Below, one piece after another: positions 51,967-60,359 of a stretch of DNA of 64,000 nucleotides. The stretch is from Nocardia sp. (GTDB lineage: Bacteria > Actinomycetota > Actinomycetes > Mycobacteriales > Mycobacteriaceae): contig NZ_JAODNK010000216.1 of the NCBI RefSeq assembly GCF_025465275.1, positions 21,584-85,583 of the forward strand. The letters are read 5' to 3'. A model generated the notes under the pieces. That model did no database searches and was not told the DNA's origin. It was given only the letters and a program-made list of their open reading frames with translations. The position numbers and the translations under genes are program-made. Positions within the stretch are counted from its first letter, which is position 1. The number at the start of each line of letters is the position of its first letter.

Positions 51967-53277
51967 ATGGGGTCGCAATCGGTGCAGTGGATGCAATGCG
52001 CCCGAGTCCTGCGCCGCGCAGGATTCGGCGCGACCGGATCGGAGATAGATGCCGCGCATACGCTGCCTGTCGCCGACTATCTGCGTGCCCAGCTGGACGG
52101 GACGGCCGATCCCGGTGCGGGGCTGACGCCGCTCCCCGTTTTCGCGGAACCCGCGAGACCGGGCAGGGATGCCGCCACCGATGTCCGCAAGCGATATCAG
52201 AGCGATCTCACCGGCCGGCTGCAGACCCTGACCGGCTGGTGGGTGCGCCGCATGGCGACCGTGCACCGGCCGCTGCCGGAGAAGCTGACGCTGCTGTGGC
52301 ACAACCACTTCGCGACCTCCGCGAGCAAGGTGCGCAGTGCCACCGAGATGGCAGTGCAGAACGAGACCTTACGTCGCCTCGGCGCAGGCGATTTCGGCAC
52401 GCTGGCAAACGCTGTGCTCACCGATCCGGCCATGCTGCGCTGGCTCGACGGCACCGCCAATACCGCGAAAGCGCCCAATGAGAACCTGTCTCGGGAATTC
52501 ATGGAGCTGTTCGCCCTCGGGCACGGCAACGGGTACAGCGAGACCGATGTCCGCGAGGGCGCTCGGGCTTTGACCGGCTGGACGATCGCGGTGGACGGCT
52601 CGACCCGGCTCGACCCGAAGCGTCATGACGCCGGATCGAAAACGGTTCTGGGCGTGACAGGTTCGCTCGGCGCGCGAGAGTTCTGTGCCGCGGTACTCGC
52701 GCGTCCCGAGTCCGCGCGGTTCGTAGCGGGCCGAATGTGGCAGCAGCTGGCCGCCGACGCGCCCCCGTCCGCAGCTGTGCTCGATCGGCTGACGACGGCC
52801 TATGGGCCCGACCGCAATATCAACCGGCTGGTGGTCGCGATCCTCACCGATGCCGAATTCGTCACTGGCACCGGCACTGTCGTACAGGGACCGGTGGAAT
52901 GGCTGGTCGGCGCCATCCGGGCACTCGCCGTGCCACTGGACACCGACACCCGGGTGAAGGCACAGGTGAACGTGCTGCGCACGCTCGGGCAATTGCCCTT
53001 CTATCCGCCCTCGGTGGGCGGCTGGTCCAGCGGTCAGGCGTGGCTGTCCACCGCGGCCGCGCAAACCCGGCTGCGCGCGGCTACCGGACTGGCGCAGAAA
53101 TCCGACCTGAGCTGGCTTTCCGGGACCGGCGCGGCCGATCGCATCGATGCCGTCGGCTATCGACTCGGAATCGGGCACTGGTCCGATCGCAGCGCCGCGG
53201 TACTGGCCTCGGTGCACGGCGACCCGATCCGGCTGACCGCCATTGCCCTGAACACCCCCGAATACCTGACCAGCTGA
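51967..53277 (+). CDS. DUF1800-family protein
   Basis: 436 aa. The HNHFATSASKVRSATEMAVQNETLRRLGAGDFGTLANAVLTDPAMLRWLDG and NENLSREFMELFALGHGNGYSETDV blocks, with ALTGWTI, are diagnostic of DUF1800, usually encoded with a DUF1501 gene. There is no clear signal peptide. It is paired with the DUF1501 gene 18 bp downstream; the two are found together across bacteria, often linked to export or wall-associated functions, with no known reaction. Confidence 0.9.
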   Translation: MGSQSVQWMQCARVLRRAGFGATGSEIDAAHTLPVADYLRAQLDGTADPGAGLTPLPVFAEPARPGRDAATDVRKRYQSDLTGRLQTLTGWWVRRMATVHRPLPEKLTLLWHNHFATSASKVRSATEMAVQNETLRRLGAGDFGTLANAVLTDPAMLRWLDGTANTAKAPNENLSREFMELFALGHGNGYSETDVREGARALTGWTIAVDGSTRLDPKRHDAGSKTVLGVTGSLGAREFCAAVLARPESARFVAGRMWQQLAADAPPSAAVLDRLTTAYGPDRNINRLVVAILTDAEFVTGTGTVVQGPVEWLVGAIRALAVPLDTDTRVKAQVNVLRTLGQLPFYPPSVGGWSSGQAWLSTAAAQTRLRAATGLAQKSDLSWLSGTGAADRIDAVGYRLGIGHWSDRSAAVLASVHGDPIRLTAIALNTPEYLTS

Positions 53278-53295
53278 GCGGAAAGGCCTTGCCCC

Positions 53296-54486
53296 ATGCC
53301 GGAATTCAACCGCCGGAACTTCCTTGCCGGCAGCAGCGTGCTCGGCGCCCTCGGCGTCTTGGGCGTCGCCGGCGTGACCTGGGACGAGCTGCACCATCGC
53401 GCTGACACCACGCCGCTTCCGGCCGGCTCCGGCGTACTGGTGCTACTCACCCTCTACGGCGGAAACGACGGCATCAATACGGTGATCCCCTACGCGGACA
53501 ACGCATATCACGCTGCCCGCCCGGAGCTGTCCTACCAGCCGGAGGAGGTGCTGAAGCTGGATGCGCAGCTCGGCCTCAATCCCGCCATGAAGGGTTTCGC
53601 GCAGCTGTGGCAGCAGCACGACCTGGCCATTGTTCGCGGTGTCGGCTATCCACGTCCCGACCACAGCCACTTCCGGTCGATGGATATCTGGCAGACCGCC
53701 GCACCGGATGAGCCGGTCAACTCCGGTTGGATCGGCCGCTGGCTGGATGCCGCCGGTGGTGATCCCATTCGCGCGGTCAGTATCGGACCGGTGCTGCCGC
53801 AGCTGGCGATTGGCGCGAAATACACTGCCGCGGCACTGGATCCGGCCTCCGCGCCCCTGTCCGCCGATATGGCGGCAGCGCTGAGCGGGCTGGCGACAGT
53901 GGATCCGCACGACAGCGCGGCACAGGCACTGGTGTGCGCCGGATACGGTGCGGACGAGGCTGTGCGGCAGGCCTTCTCGACGATCGAACCACCCGAGAAA
54001 TCGCCGGACAATCCACTGACCGCCCAGCTCGATCTGGTCGGCAAATGCATCAAAGCCGGTGTCCCGACCCAGGTTTACTCGGTCAGCCTGGGCGGCTTCG
54101 ACACCCACGCAGATGAGCGCCGCACCCAGCAGCAATTGCTGGGCCGCCTGGATGCCGCGGTCTCCGGTTTCCTCGCGGATATGGCAACCCATCCGCGGGG
54201 TCGTGACGTAGTTCTATTGGCCTACAGCGAATTCGGCCGCCGGGTCGCCGCCAATGCCTCGCAGGGCACCGACCACGGAACGGCCGGACCGGTATTCGTC
54301 GCCGGCGCCCCGATCCGGGGCGGATTCTATGGCGACGAACCCAGTCTCACCGACCTCGACAATGGTGATCTGAAGACCACCGTCGATTTCCGCGACGTCT
54401 ACCACGAGCTACTGCACAAGGTGGTCGCGACGGACCCGGGTCCGGCTGTCGGCCCGGGCCGCCGCGATATCGGGCTTATCGCGTGA
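53296..54486 (+). CDS. Tat-exported DUF1501-family protein
   Basis: 396 aa. NRRNFLAGSS near residues 5-14 followed by a hydrophobic stretch is a Tat signal. LLTLYGGNDGINTVIPYAD, HSHFRSMDIWQTA and LLAYSEFGRRVAANASQGTDHGTA are typical DUF1501 (sulfatase-like) motifs. It partners the DUF1800 protein; the combination has no assigned enzyme activity. The ATG at 53296 is preceded by GGAAAGG. Confidence 0.9.
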   Translation: MPEFNRRNFLAGSSVLGALGVLGVAGVTWDELHHRADTTPLPAGSGVLVLLTLYGGNDGINTVIPYADNAYHAARPELSYQPEEVLKLDAQLGLNPAMKGFAQLWQQHDLAIVRGVGYPRPDHSHFRSMDIWQTAAPDEPVNSGWIGRWLDAAGGDPIRAVSIGPVLPQLAIGAKYTAAALDPASAPLSADMAAALSGLATVDPHDSAAQALVCAGYGADEAVRQAFSTIEPPEKSPDNPLTAQLDLVGKCIKAGVPTQVYSVSLGGFDTHADERRTQQQLLGRLDAAVSGFLADMATHPRGRDVVLLAYSEFGRRVAANASQGTDHGTAGPVFVAGAPIRGGFYGDEPSLTDLDNGDLKTTVDFRDVYHELLHKVVATDPGPAVGPGRRDIGLIA

Positions 54487-54496
54487 AAAGTCCTGG

Positions 54497-54673
54497 TCAC
54501 CGGTAGTAGGTCGGCCCGCCCATGGAGGCGGTGAAGACCGCCGCGCGGTTGAAGGATGCACGCATATTGTGGCGCTCGGCAGCGGTCAGGGTGTGCCGGG
54601 CCTTCATGCGCCGGGCCGAGTCGCCCAGGATGGAAAGAACGGTGAGCTGACGCGGGGATACGGTGAAGGACAT
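54497..54673 (-). CDS. 58-aa protein under M-box control
   Basis: ATG at 54673 with AAGGAG eight bases upstream. The product begins MSFTVSPRQLTVLSILGDSA, is basic in the middle (RRMKARHTLTAAERHN) and ends GGPTYYR; no membrane segment or Cys. It lies 20 bp downstream of a 27-aa ORF and downstream of an M-box riboswitch on the same strand. In M. tuberculosis a small ORF (Rv1535) also follows an M-box, so a related role in Mg2+ limitation is possible; I could not align the two. Confidence 0.75.
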   Translation of the reverse strand: MSFTVSPRQLTVLSILGDSARRMKARHTLTAAERHNMRASFNRAAVFTASMGGPTYYR

Positions 54674-54693
54674 GACTTTCTCCTTACGGAAAG

Positions 54694-54777
54694 TCAGCCG
54701 CCGCAAGCTATTTCGCGGCAGGCTGGGAACGAACGGTGGTACACCGGACTCGGATACGGACTATCGCCGGACTTCAT
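54694..54777 (-). CDS. 27-aa upstream ORF in the M-box leader
   Basis: ATG at 54777 with AAGGAGGTGAAGGGACGAC directly upstream, the strongest ribosome site in the region. The peptide starts MKSGDSPYPSPVYHR and has Cys at positions 20 and 25, ending CGG before TGA at 54694-54696. It lies 46 bases after the terminator T run, 20 bp before the 58-aa ORF. It may be a translated leader that couples to the second ORF, or a peptide in its own right. Confidence 0.55.
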   Translation of the reverse strand: MKSGDSPYPSPVYHRSFPACREIACGG

Positions 54778-54822
54778 GTCGTCCCTTCACCTCCTTGCCG
54801 CTGGGACGCACGGGGGCGTCTG

Positions 54823-54848
54823 AAAAACGTGGGTCAACCGCACACGTG
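54823..54848 (-). terminator. Intrinsic terminator of the M-box expression platform
   Basis: On the minus strand ACGTG (54847-54843) and CACGT (54831-54827) pair around a loop that includes GG-TTGA-CC, followed directly by TTTTT (54827-54823). It lies downstream of the M-box core and upstream of the two small ORFs, as expected for a Mg2+-dependent terminator. Confidence 0.75.
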
Positions 54849-54849
54849 C

Positions 54850-54890
54850 AGGGGAGTAGGCCAAAGCCGAACGGCTTGGCCGGCACCCCT
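54850..54890 (-). other. Stem-loop between M-box core and terminator
   Basis: Outer arms AGGGG (54850-54854) and CCCCT (54886-54890), an internal loop, then GGCCAA-A-GCC (54859-54868) pairing with GGC-TTGGCC (54873-54881) through a GAAC loop (given in + strand). The bulged A and internal loop make it a probable part of the switching platform rather than a terminator by itself. Confidence 0.6.
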
Positions 54891-55046
54891 CTCGTCAGAG
54901 CTTCGGCACTGAACGACGTATCCCCGAGCGGGGAAGCCACTTTGGATCGACCCTTAATCCGGGATGATCTGTCCTAACCCTGGGCGTCTCTCGACGTCGT
55001 CGGATCAGTGGCCTGTGTTCGAACAGGAGCCTCGCCTAGCGAGGTG
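54891..55046 (-). ncRNA. M-box (ykoK) Mg2+ riboswitch
   Basis: Read on the minus strand the conserved M-box blocks appear in order: CGCTAGGCGAGGCTCCTGT (about 55040-55022), ACAGGCCACTG, GTCGAGAGACGCC (about 54989-54977), the A-rich join ATTAAGG, and AGTGCCGAAGCTCT (about 54911-54898). This matches the Bacillus mgtE leader block by block. Mg2+ binding compacts the aptamer and, by analogy, favours the downstream terminator. It controls the 27- and 58-aa ORFs, not the divergent globin fusion. Confidence 0.93.
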
Positions 55047-55057
55047 CTGACCTGGCA

Positions 55058-55086
55058 ATACTGGACCGGTACGGACCGGTTGTCAA
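55058..55086 (-). promoter_or_regulatory. Sigma-A-like promoter of the M-box transcript
   Basis: On the minus strand TTGACA (55086-55081), a 17-bp spacer and CAGTAT (55063-55058). The start of transcription would fall near 55050, just before the M-box. The spacer holds two ACCGGTCC copies with a 10-bp period (plus strand 55063-55070 and 55073-55080), which could bind a regulator. Confidence 0.65.
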
Positions 55087-55185
55087 GCCGCCGCGCTCCG
55101 CCGGCGTGGCCCGAGGGGGCGGTTTCGCGCGTACGCGCTGAGCGAACTACCGCGCCCGCGGTTCGATTCGTTGGCATCCTTCTGA

Positions 55186-56901
55186 GTGGACATCCGCCAC
55201 CGCGAGGGAAGGCCGACCTTGACTACCGCCACGCAATCCGAACTGTATGCACTACTGGCTCGCGCCCGCCGGCTCGATGGCGAGCTCGTCGAGGGCGCCC
55301 ACCCGCTTGCTGATTCGGTAATCCGCCCACTTGCCGCCGGTACCGGCGAATTCGACGGTGAGGCAATAGAATTCGACGTGCAGGCCGAGAGTCCAGGGCT
55401 GCGGCTGTGGGAGCTGGCCAAGGATGCCACGCGGCTGCGTGCCACCTGCGACCTGCCGGAACTGCAGGAAGCAGTGGCCGCGCTGCAGCATCTTGCCTGC
55501 GTATTCGCCGCCGATGAAGCGACTTTGAGTGCGCGCGTAACGGAACTCGCTGAGATACAGGGCGTTTCGCCGACTCGCATCGATGTCGCGACGGACGGTC
55601 CGTATTTGGTGACCAATCCTGAGTCCGTCACCAACTGGCTCGGCGAACCCATTCGCACCTTCCCGCAGATGGCGTTATGTCGTTGTGGCGCTTCGGAAAT
55701 GAAACCACTGTGCGATGGCAGCCATGCCCGGGTCGGATTCACCGGCGCGAAGGACCCGGACCGTGTCCCCGACCGGCTGGACACCTATGAGGGCATGTCG
55801 GTGACGGTCACCGACAATCGCGGGTTGTGTGCGCATTCGGGATTCTGCACCGACCGGGTGCCGACAGCGTTCCGGTCCGCTGCGGATCCATTCGTGGCGG
55901 CCAGCGGTGCCCGTGCTGATGAGTTGATGGCCGCGGTGCGAGCCTGCCCGTCCGGTGCGCTGGGCAGCCCACAAGTCGCGTTCCCCGAGCGTGCGGCCGC
56001 CATCGAGGTGTCCAAGGACGGCCCCTACCGGGTCACCGGAAATGTCCCGCTCGACGGGGAGGTGCCCCGCGAGCACTACAGCCTCTGCCGCTGCGGGCAC
56101 TCCCGCAACAAGCCGTTCTGTAGCGGGATGCACTACTACGTCGAGTTCCAGGATCCGCCGATGTCGGCGGATCCGACGCTGTACGAGTGGGCTGGTGGCC
56201 TGCCCGCGATCACGCGGATGACGCAGATCTTCTACGGCAAATACGTTCCGCAGGACGAGCTTTTGGCACCGTTGTTCGCGCGCATGTCCCCGGATCATCC
56301 CGAGCGGGTTGCCGCGTGGCTGACGGAAACCTTCGGTGGGCCGAACCTGTACACCGAGCGGTACGGCGGTTACGACCATATGGTCGCCGAGCACGCGAAC
56401 AAGTCGCTCACCGAGGAGTGGCGTGCCCGCTGGGCGCAGTTGATCTCGCGGTCGGCCGATGATGCGGGCTTGCCCACGGACCCGGAGTTCCGGGCCGCGT
56501 TCGCCGCCTATATCGAGTGGGGTTCGCGTATCGCAGTGGAGAATTCACAGCCCGGCGCGACTCCGCCGCCGCATATGCCGGTGCCCCGCTGGTGGTGGGT
56601 GTGCAACGCGACCCCCGGTTCACGAGTCTCCGCGCTGGCCCCGGTCACTGAGGCAGCGATCGAACTTCCGGCCGAGGGTGAGCCGCTGGGTTTCGCCGAT
56701 CACATCAAGCCGCTGTTTCGTGAAATGGACCGCAAATCCATGAGTTTCGTGTTCGATCTGTGGTCTCACGATGACGTCGCCCAGCATGCCGACGCGATCC
56801 TCACCCGCCTGCGTCAGGGCAGCATGCCTTGCGATGGTGCGTGGCCGTCGGATCGGGTCGACGCCTTCGCCCGCTGGATAGCCGACGGCTGCCCAGCCTG
56901 A
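55186..56901 (+). CDS. CDGSH/ferredoxin-like/CDGSH/truncated-hemoglobin fusion
   Basis: 571 aa. Residues 15-125: unknown helical domain. 137-186: CDGSH domain with C165, C167, C176, H180. 200-262: ferredoxin-like (Fer4_19) piece with C215, C221, C254. 278-322: second CDGSH type with C301, C303, C312, H316 (CSGMH instead of CDGSH). 331-475: group II-like truncated globin with likely proximal H403 in the AEHANKSLTEEWRARW helix. 495-571: C-terminal domain (EPLGFADHIKPLFREMDRKS) of unknown role. The GTG start at 55186 is weak; TTG at 55219 has GGGAAGG upstream. Probably an iron-sulfur electron-transfer chain to heme, acting on O2 or NO in the cytosol. Confidence 0.88.
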   Translation: MDIRHREGRPTLTTATQSELYALLARARRLDGELVEGAHPLADSVIRPLAAGTGEFDGEAIEFDVQAESPGLRLWELAKDATRLRATCDLPELQEAVAALQHLACVFAADEATLSARVTELAEIQGVSPTRIDVATDGPYLVTNPESVTNWLGEPIRTFPQMALCRCGASEMKPLCDGSHARVGFTGAKDPDRVPDRLDTYEGMSVTVTDNRGLCAHSGFCTDRVPTAFRSAADPFVAASGARADELMAAVRACPSGALGSPQVAFPERAAAIEVSKDGPYRVTGNVPLDGEVPREHYSLCRCGHSRNKPFCSGMHYYVEFQDPPMSADPTLYEWAGGLPAITRMTQIFYGKYVPQDELLAPLFARMSPDHPERVAAWLTETFGGPNLYTERYGGYDHMVAEHANKSLTEEWRARWAQLISRSADDAGLPTDPEFRAAFAAYIEWGSRIAVENSQPGATPPPHMPVPRWWWVCNATPGSRVSALAPVTEAAIELPAEGEPLGFADHIKPLFREMDRKSMSFVFDLWSHDDVAQHADAILTRLRQGSMPCDGAWPSDRVDAFARWIADGCPA

Positions 56902-56911
56902 TCCGAGGAGC

Positions 56912-57697
56912 TCAGTGCGCGCGGTGACGTACCGCGCGCACCGCCATGACAGTGGCGGCGACTACCGCTGCCCCGACCGCGACGAAGACGACCTGCGGCC
57001 GGTCCAAGGTGTTGTCACCGGCCACGAGGTACCACGCGATATTGATCAGCCAGTGCCCGATCGACGCGATCAGGACCCGCTGGCGAACGCCCCCATTGCC
57101 CAGATAGCCGAGCAGCACCGAAAACGACATGGCCGCCACGATGAAGGAAATGGCCGCCACGAACCCCGAGGCGAAGGCTTGGACGTGCCATAACGCCCAT
57201 ATCGCGCCGGTGAGCGCGACAGCCGCGAGCCGGCCCATTCGCGACTCCAGGAGCGGCTGCAGCATGCCGCGCCAGCCGATCTCCTCACCGCACGCGCCGA
57301 TGAACTGCAGCACCACGAACACCGCGAAGGGTGTGCCCGCGACCGCGACGGGCCCGACCACGGCATGCCCGGACCAGGCCATTGCCGCAGCGGCCAGCAG
57401 CCAGATCGATACGCATGCCACGATGATCGCCAGCAGATCGACGCGCACTCGCCGCCAGGGGATTTCAGCGGGCAGTAGCCGAGTGATGTTCTCGCGGAAG
57501 GACACCCAGGTGATCAAGGCTCCGATTGCCGGGGCGAACTGCACCAGTGACAGCACCGACGCATCGATCCCGCTGAGGGATTGCACGGCAAGCATTCCTG
57601 CCGAGGCGACCAGTGTGACCACGATGTAGAGAGCGACCGCAGCCCACAGCCGTGTCCGGACGTTCTGCGGGGAACCCGTCTCGGGCGCAGCTTCCAT
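56912..57697 (-). CDS. CPBP-family intramembrane metalloprotease
   Basis: 261 aa with about eight hydrophobic segments. The Abi/CPBP motifs are present: GEEIGWRGML near 137-146 (EExxxR), WALWHVQAF near 166 (FxxxH-like) and IGHWLINIAWY near 214-224. These proteins cleave or bind prenylated or small hydrophobic peptides. Convergent with the globin fusion, 10 bp apart. Start at ATG 57697. Confidence 0.88.
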   Translation of the reverse strand: MEAAPETGSPQNVRTRLWAAVALYIVVTLVASAGMLAVQSLSGIDASVLSLVQFAPAIGALITWVSFRENITRLLPAEIPWRRVRVDLLAIIVACVSIWLLAAAAMAWSGHAVVGPVAVAGTPFAVFVVLQFIGACGEEIGWRGMLQPLLESRMGRLAAVALTGAIWALWHVQAFASGFVAAISFIVAAMSFSVLLGYLGNGGVRQRVLIASIGHWLINIAWYLVAGDNTLDRPQVVFVAVGAAVVAATVMAVRAVRHRAH

Positions 57698-57861
57698 CCT
57701 GGAATCCTTGCACGGATCCCGACATTGCGGCCGGGGCTGGAGCGCGCTCGGGTGCGGTGCGTCGTAGTGGCGTGCCGGATTGCGCGGCCGGTAGCCTGGG
57801 CAATGAAATCCCCGCCTGTAGGTTCGCCCAGCGATGTCCCGAAGCGTGAGGAGCTCGACGC

Positions 57862-60327
57862 ATGACGCAGTTGACCGGCGCAGATAGTGATACCTCGGCC
57901 GATAATATCGGCGGGCAAGGCGGCGAGACCGTCGCTCCGCAGCCCTATCGGCTCAGTGAGGTGGCCGGTCCGCTCGAACGCGACGAATTGACGACCATCG
58001 ATGCGTGGTGGCGGGCAGCGAACTATCTGGCGGTAGGCCAGATCTATCTGATGGCCAATCCGCTCCTGCGGGCGCCGCTGGAGCCCGAACAGATCAAGCC
58101 GCGGTTGCTGGGGCACTTCGGTACCGTGCCCGGGTTGAATCTTGTTTGGGTGCATGCGAATCGCGCCATTCTGGCGCGGGATCTGAATGCCGTGTTCGTC
58201 GCCGGTCCAGGGCATGGTGGGCCGGGGCCCAATGCGTGCGCCTGGCTGGAGGGCACGTATTCCGAGCTGTACAGCCACATTCCGCGCGATGGTGAGGGAA
58301 TGGCCGCGCTGTTCGCGCAGTTCTCGTTCCCGGGTGGTGTGCCCAGTCACTGTGCGCCCGAGACACCCGGCTCCTTCCATGAGGGCGGCGAGCTCGGCTA
58401 CTCACTGCTGCACGCTTTCGGTGCGGCACTGGATAATCCGAGCCTCACGGTCTTCTGTGTCATCGGCGACGGCGAAGCCGAGACGGGCCCGCTGGCCGGT
58501 AGCTGGCATGCGAACAAGTTCATCAATCCGGCGCGTGACGGCGCGGTGGTGCCGATCCTGGCGCTGAACCAGTACAAGATCGCGAATCCGACGATTCTGG
58601 CTCGTATTCCGGAGTCCGAACTGGTCTCGCTGTTGCGCGGATACGGGTACGAGCCGGTCATCGTCTCCGGCAGCGATCCGGCCGCGGTACATCAGGCCAT
58701 GGCGGCCGCCATGGACAGCTGCCTCGACCGTATTGCCGCCATCCAGCAGGCCGCACGGAGTGGTGACGGCACGCGGGCAATCTGGCCGATGATCGTCCTA
58801 CGCACCCCGAAGGGCTGGACCTGTCCGCCGGTGGTCGACGGTGAGCGGGTCGAGGGCACCTTCCGTGCGCACCAGGTGCCGCTGCCCGCCGCCCGCACCG
58901 ACGCGAAACACCGTGCGGTGCTGGAACAGTGGCTCGAGTCGTACCGGCCGGGCGAACTCTTCGACGAGGCAGGGCAACCGGTCCCGGACCTACAGCGTCT
59001 GGTGCCGGTGGGCGACCGGCGGATGAGCGCCAACCCGGTGACCAATGGCGGCATGCTGGTCCACGACCTGCGCCTACCGGACTGGCGTGACTACGGCGTG
59101 GAGGTGCCCGGACCGGGTGTGACCAAGCATGAGGCGACCCAGGTGCTGGGTACCTGGCTGCGCGATGTCACCGCCGGGAACCCGGACAACTTCCTCACCT
59201 TCGCGCCCGATGAACTCGCCAGCAATCGCCTACAGGACATCCTCACGGTGACCGGCCGCGACTGGCAGGCCGAAATCGGTGAGTACGACGTGAAATTGGA
59301 CCGCAGGGGCCGCGTCATCGAGGTGCTGTCGGAGCACATGTGCGAGGGTCTGCTGGAGGGTTATCTGCTCACCGGCCGGCACGGCGTCTTCACCTGTTAC
59401 GAGGCCTTCATCCACATTATCGACGCCATGTTCAATCAGCACGCCAAATGGCTCGACGCCAGTGCGGCGGTGGCTTGGCGGCGGCCCATTCCGAGCCTCA
59501 ATTACCTTTTGTCGTCCCATGTTTGGCGCCAGGACCACAATGGCTTCACTCATCAGGACCCCGGTTTCCTGGATGTGGTGCTGAACAAGTCGCCGGAGAT
59601 CGTGCGCGTATATCTGCCGCCGGATGCCAATACCCTGCTCTCGACCTACGACCACTGCCTGCGCTCGCGGCACTACGTCAATGTCGTGGTGGCGGGCAAA
59701 CAGCCTCAGGCCGACTGGCTTTCGGTGGGAGAAGCCGCCGCGCACTGCGCTCGTGGAGCGGGTATCTGGGAATGGGCGGGCCACAATGACGATGTCGGTA
59801 CCACACCCGATGTGGTGCTGGCCTGCGCCGGTGACGTGCCTACCCTGGAGACCCTCGCCGCCGCTGCCATTCTGCGGGAACGGCTGCCGGAGTTGCGGAT
59901 TCGCGTGATCAATATCGTGGACCTGATGCGATTGCAGCCGCGGGGCGAACACCCGCACGGCCTGTCGGACAGCCTCTTCGACACCATGTTCACCACCGAC
60001 CGGCCCGTCATCTTCGCCTTCCACGGCTATCCGTGGCTCATCCACCGCCTGACCTACCGCCGTGCCAACCACTCCGGCCTGCACGTGCGCGGGTACAAGG
60101 AGAAGGGCACCACCACAACGCCTTTCGATATGGTGATGCTCAATGATATGGACCGGTACCACCTGGTCATGGACGTCATCGATCGGGTGCCCGGCCTGCG
60201 GACCCAGGCGGCCGGTCTCCGTCAGGAGATGGTCGACGCGCGCTGGACCGCGCGGGCCTGGACCCGGGAACACGGCGAGGACATTCCGGAGGTCGCCGAC
60301 TGGACCTGGCCCTACTCGGGTAAGTAG
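57862..60327 (+). CDS. xfp: Xylulose-5-phosphate/fructose-6-phosphate phosphoketolase
   Basis: 821 aa thiamine-diphosphate enzyme that splits xylulose-5-P (or fructose-6-P) with phosphate to acetyl-P. GPGHGGPG at 115-122, SFHEGGELGY at 171-180 and GDGEAETGP at 202-210 (ThDP site) are diagnostic, with NYLLSSHVWRQDHNGFTHQDPGF near 551-573 in the PYR domain. It starts at ATG 57862. The 32-bp gap to the molybdopterin gene suggests one transcript, although the metabolic connection is unclear. Confidence 0.96.
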   Translation: MTQLTGADSDTSADNIGGQGGETVAPQPYRLSEVAGPLERDELTTIDAWWRAANYLAVGQIYLMANPLLRAPLEPEQIKPRLLGHFGTVPGLNLVWVHANRAILARDLNAVFVAGPGHGGPGPNACAWLEGTYSELYSHIPRDGEGMAALFAQFSFPGGVPSHCAPETPGSFHEGGELGYSLLHAFGAALDNPSLTVFCVIGDGEAETGPLAGSWHANKFINPARDGAVVPILALNQYKIANPTILARIPESELVSLLRGYGYEPVIVSGSDPAAVHQAMAAAMDSCLDRIAAIQQAARSGDGTRAIWPMIVLRTPKGWTCPPVVDGERVEGTFRAHQVPLPAARTDAKHRAVLEQWLESYRPGELFDEAGQPVPDLQRLVPVGDRRMSANPVTNGGMLVHDLRLPDWRDYGVEVPGPGVTKHEATQVLGTWLRDVTAGNPDNFLTFAPDELASNRLQDILTVTGRDWQAEIGEYDVKLDRRGRVIEVLSEHMCEGLLEGYLLTGRHGVFTCYEAFIHIIDAMFNQHAKWLDASAAVAWRRPIPSLNYLLSSHVWRQDHNGFTHQDPGFLDVVLNKSPEIVRVYLPPDANTLLSTYDHCLRSRHYVNVVVAGKQPQADWLSVGEAAAHCARGAGIWEWAGHNDDVGTTPDVVLACAGDVPTLETLAAAAILRERLPELRIRVINIVDLMRLQPRGEHPHGLSDSLFDTMFTTDRPVIFAFHGYPWLIHRLTYRRANHSGLHVRGYKEKGTTTTPFDMVMLNDMDRYHLVMDVIDRVPGLRTQAAGLRQEMVDARWTARAWTREHGEDIPEVADWTWPYSGK

Positions 60328-60359
60328 CGCTAGTGAACTAACTGTCCTACGCTGTTCCA

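Noticed and set aside
51967..54486. DUF1800/DUF1501 pair as a novel system
   Set aside because: The pair is widespread and already known as co-occurring families, although its function is not established.
55010..55026. tRNA-like TTCGAAC loop
   Set aside because: It is part of the M-box hairpin; no acceptor stem, D arm or anticodon arm can be drawn around it.
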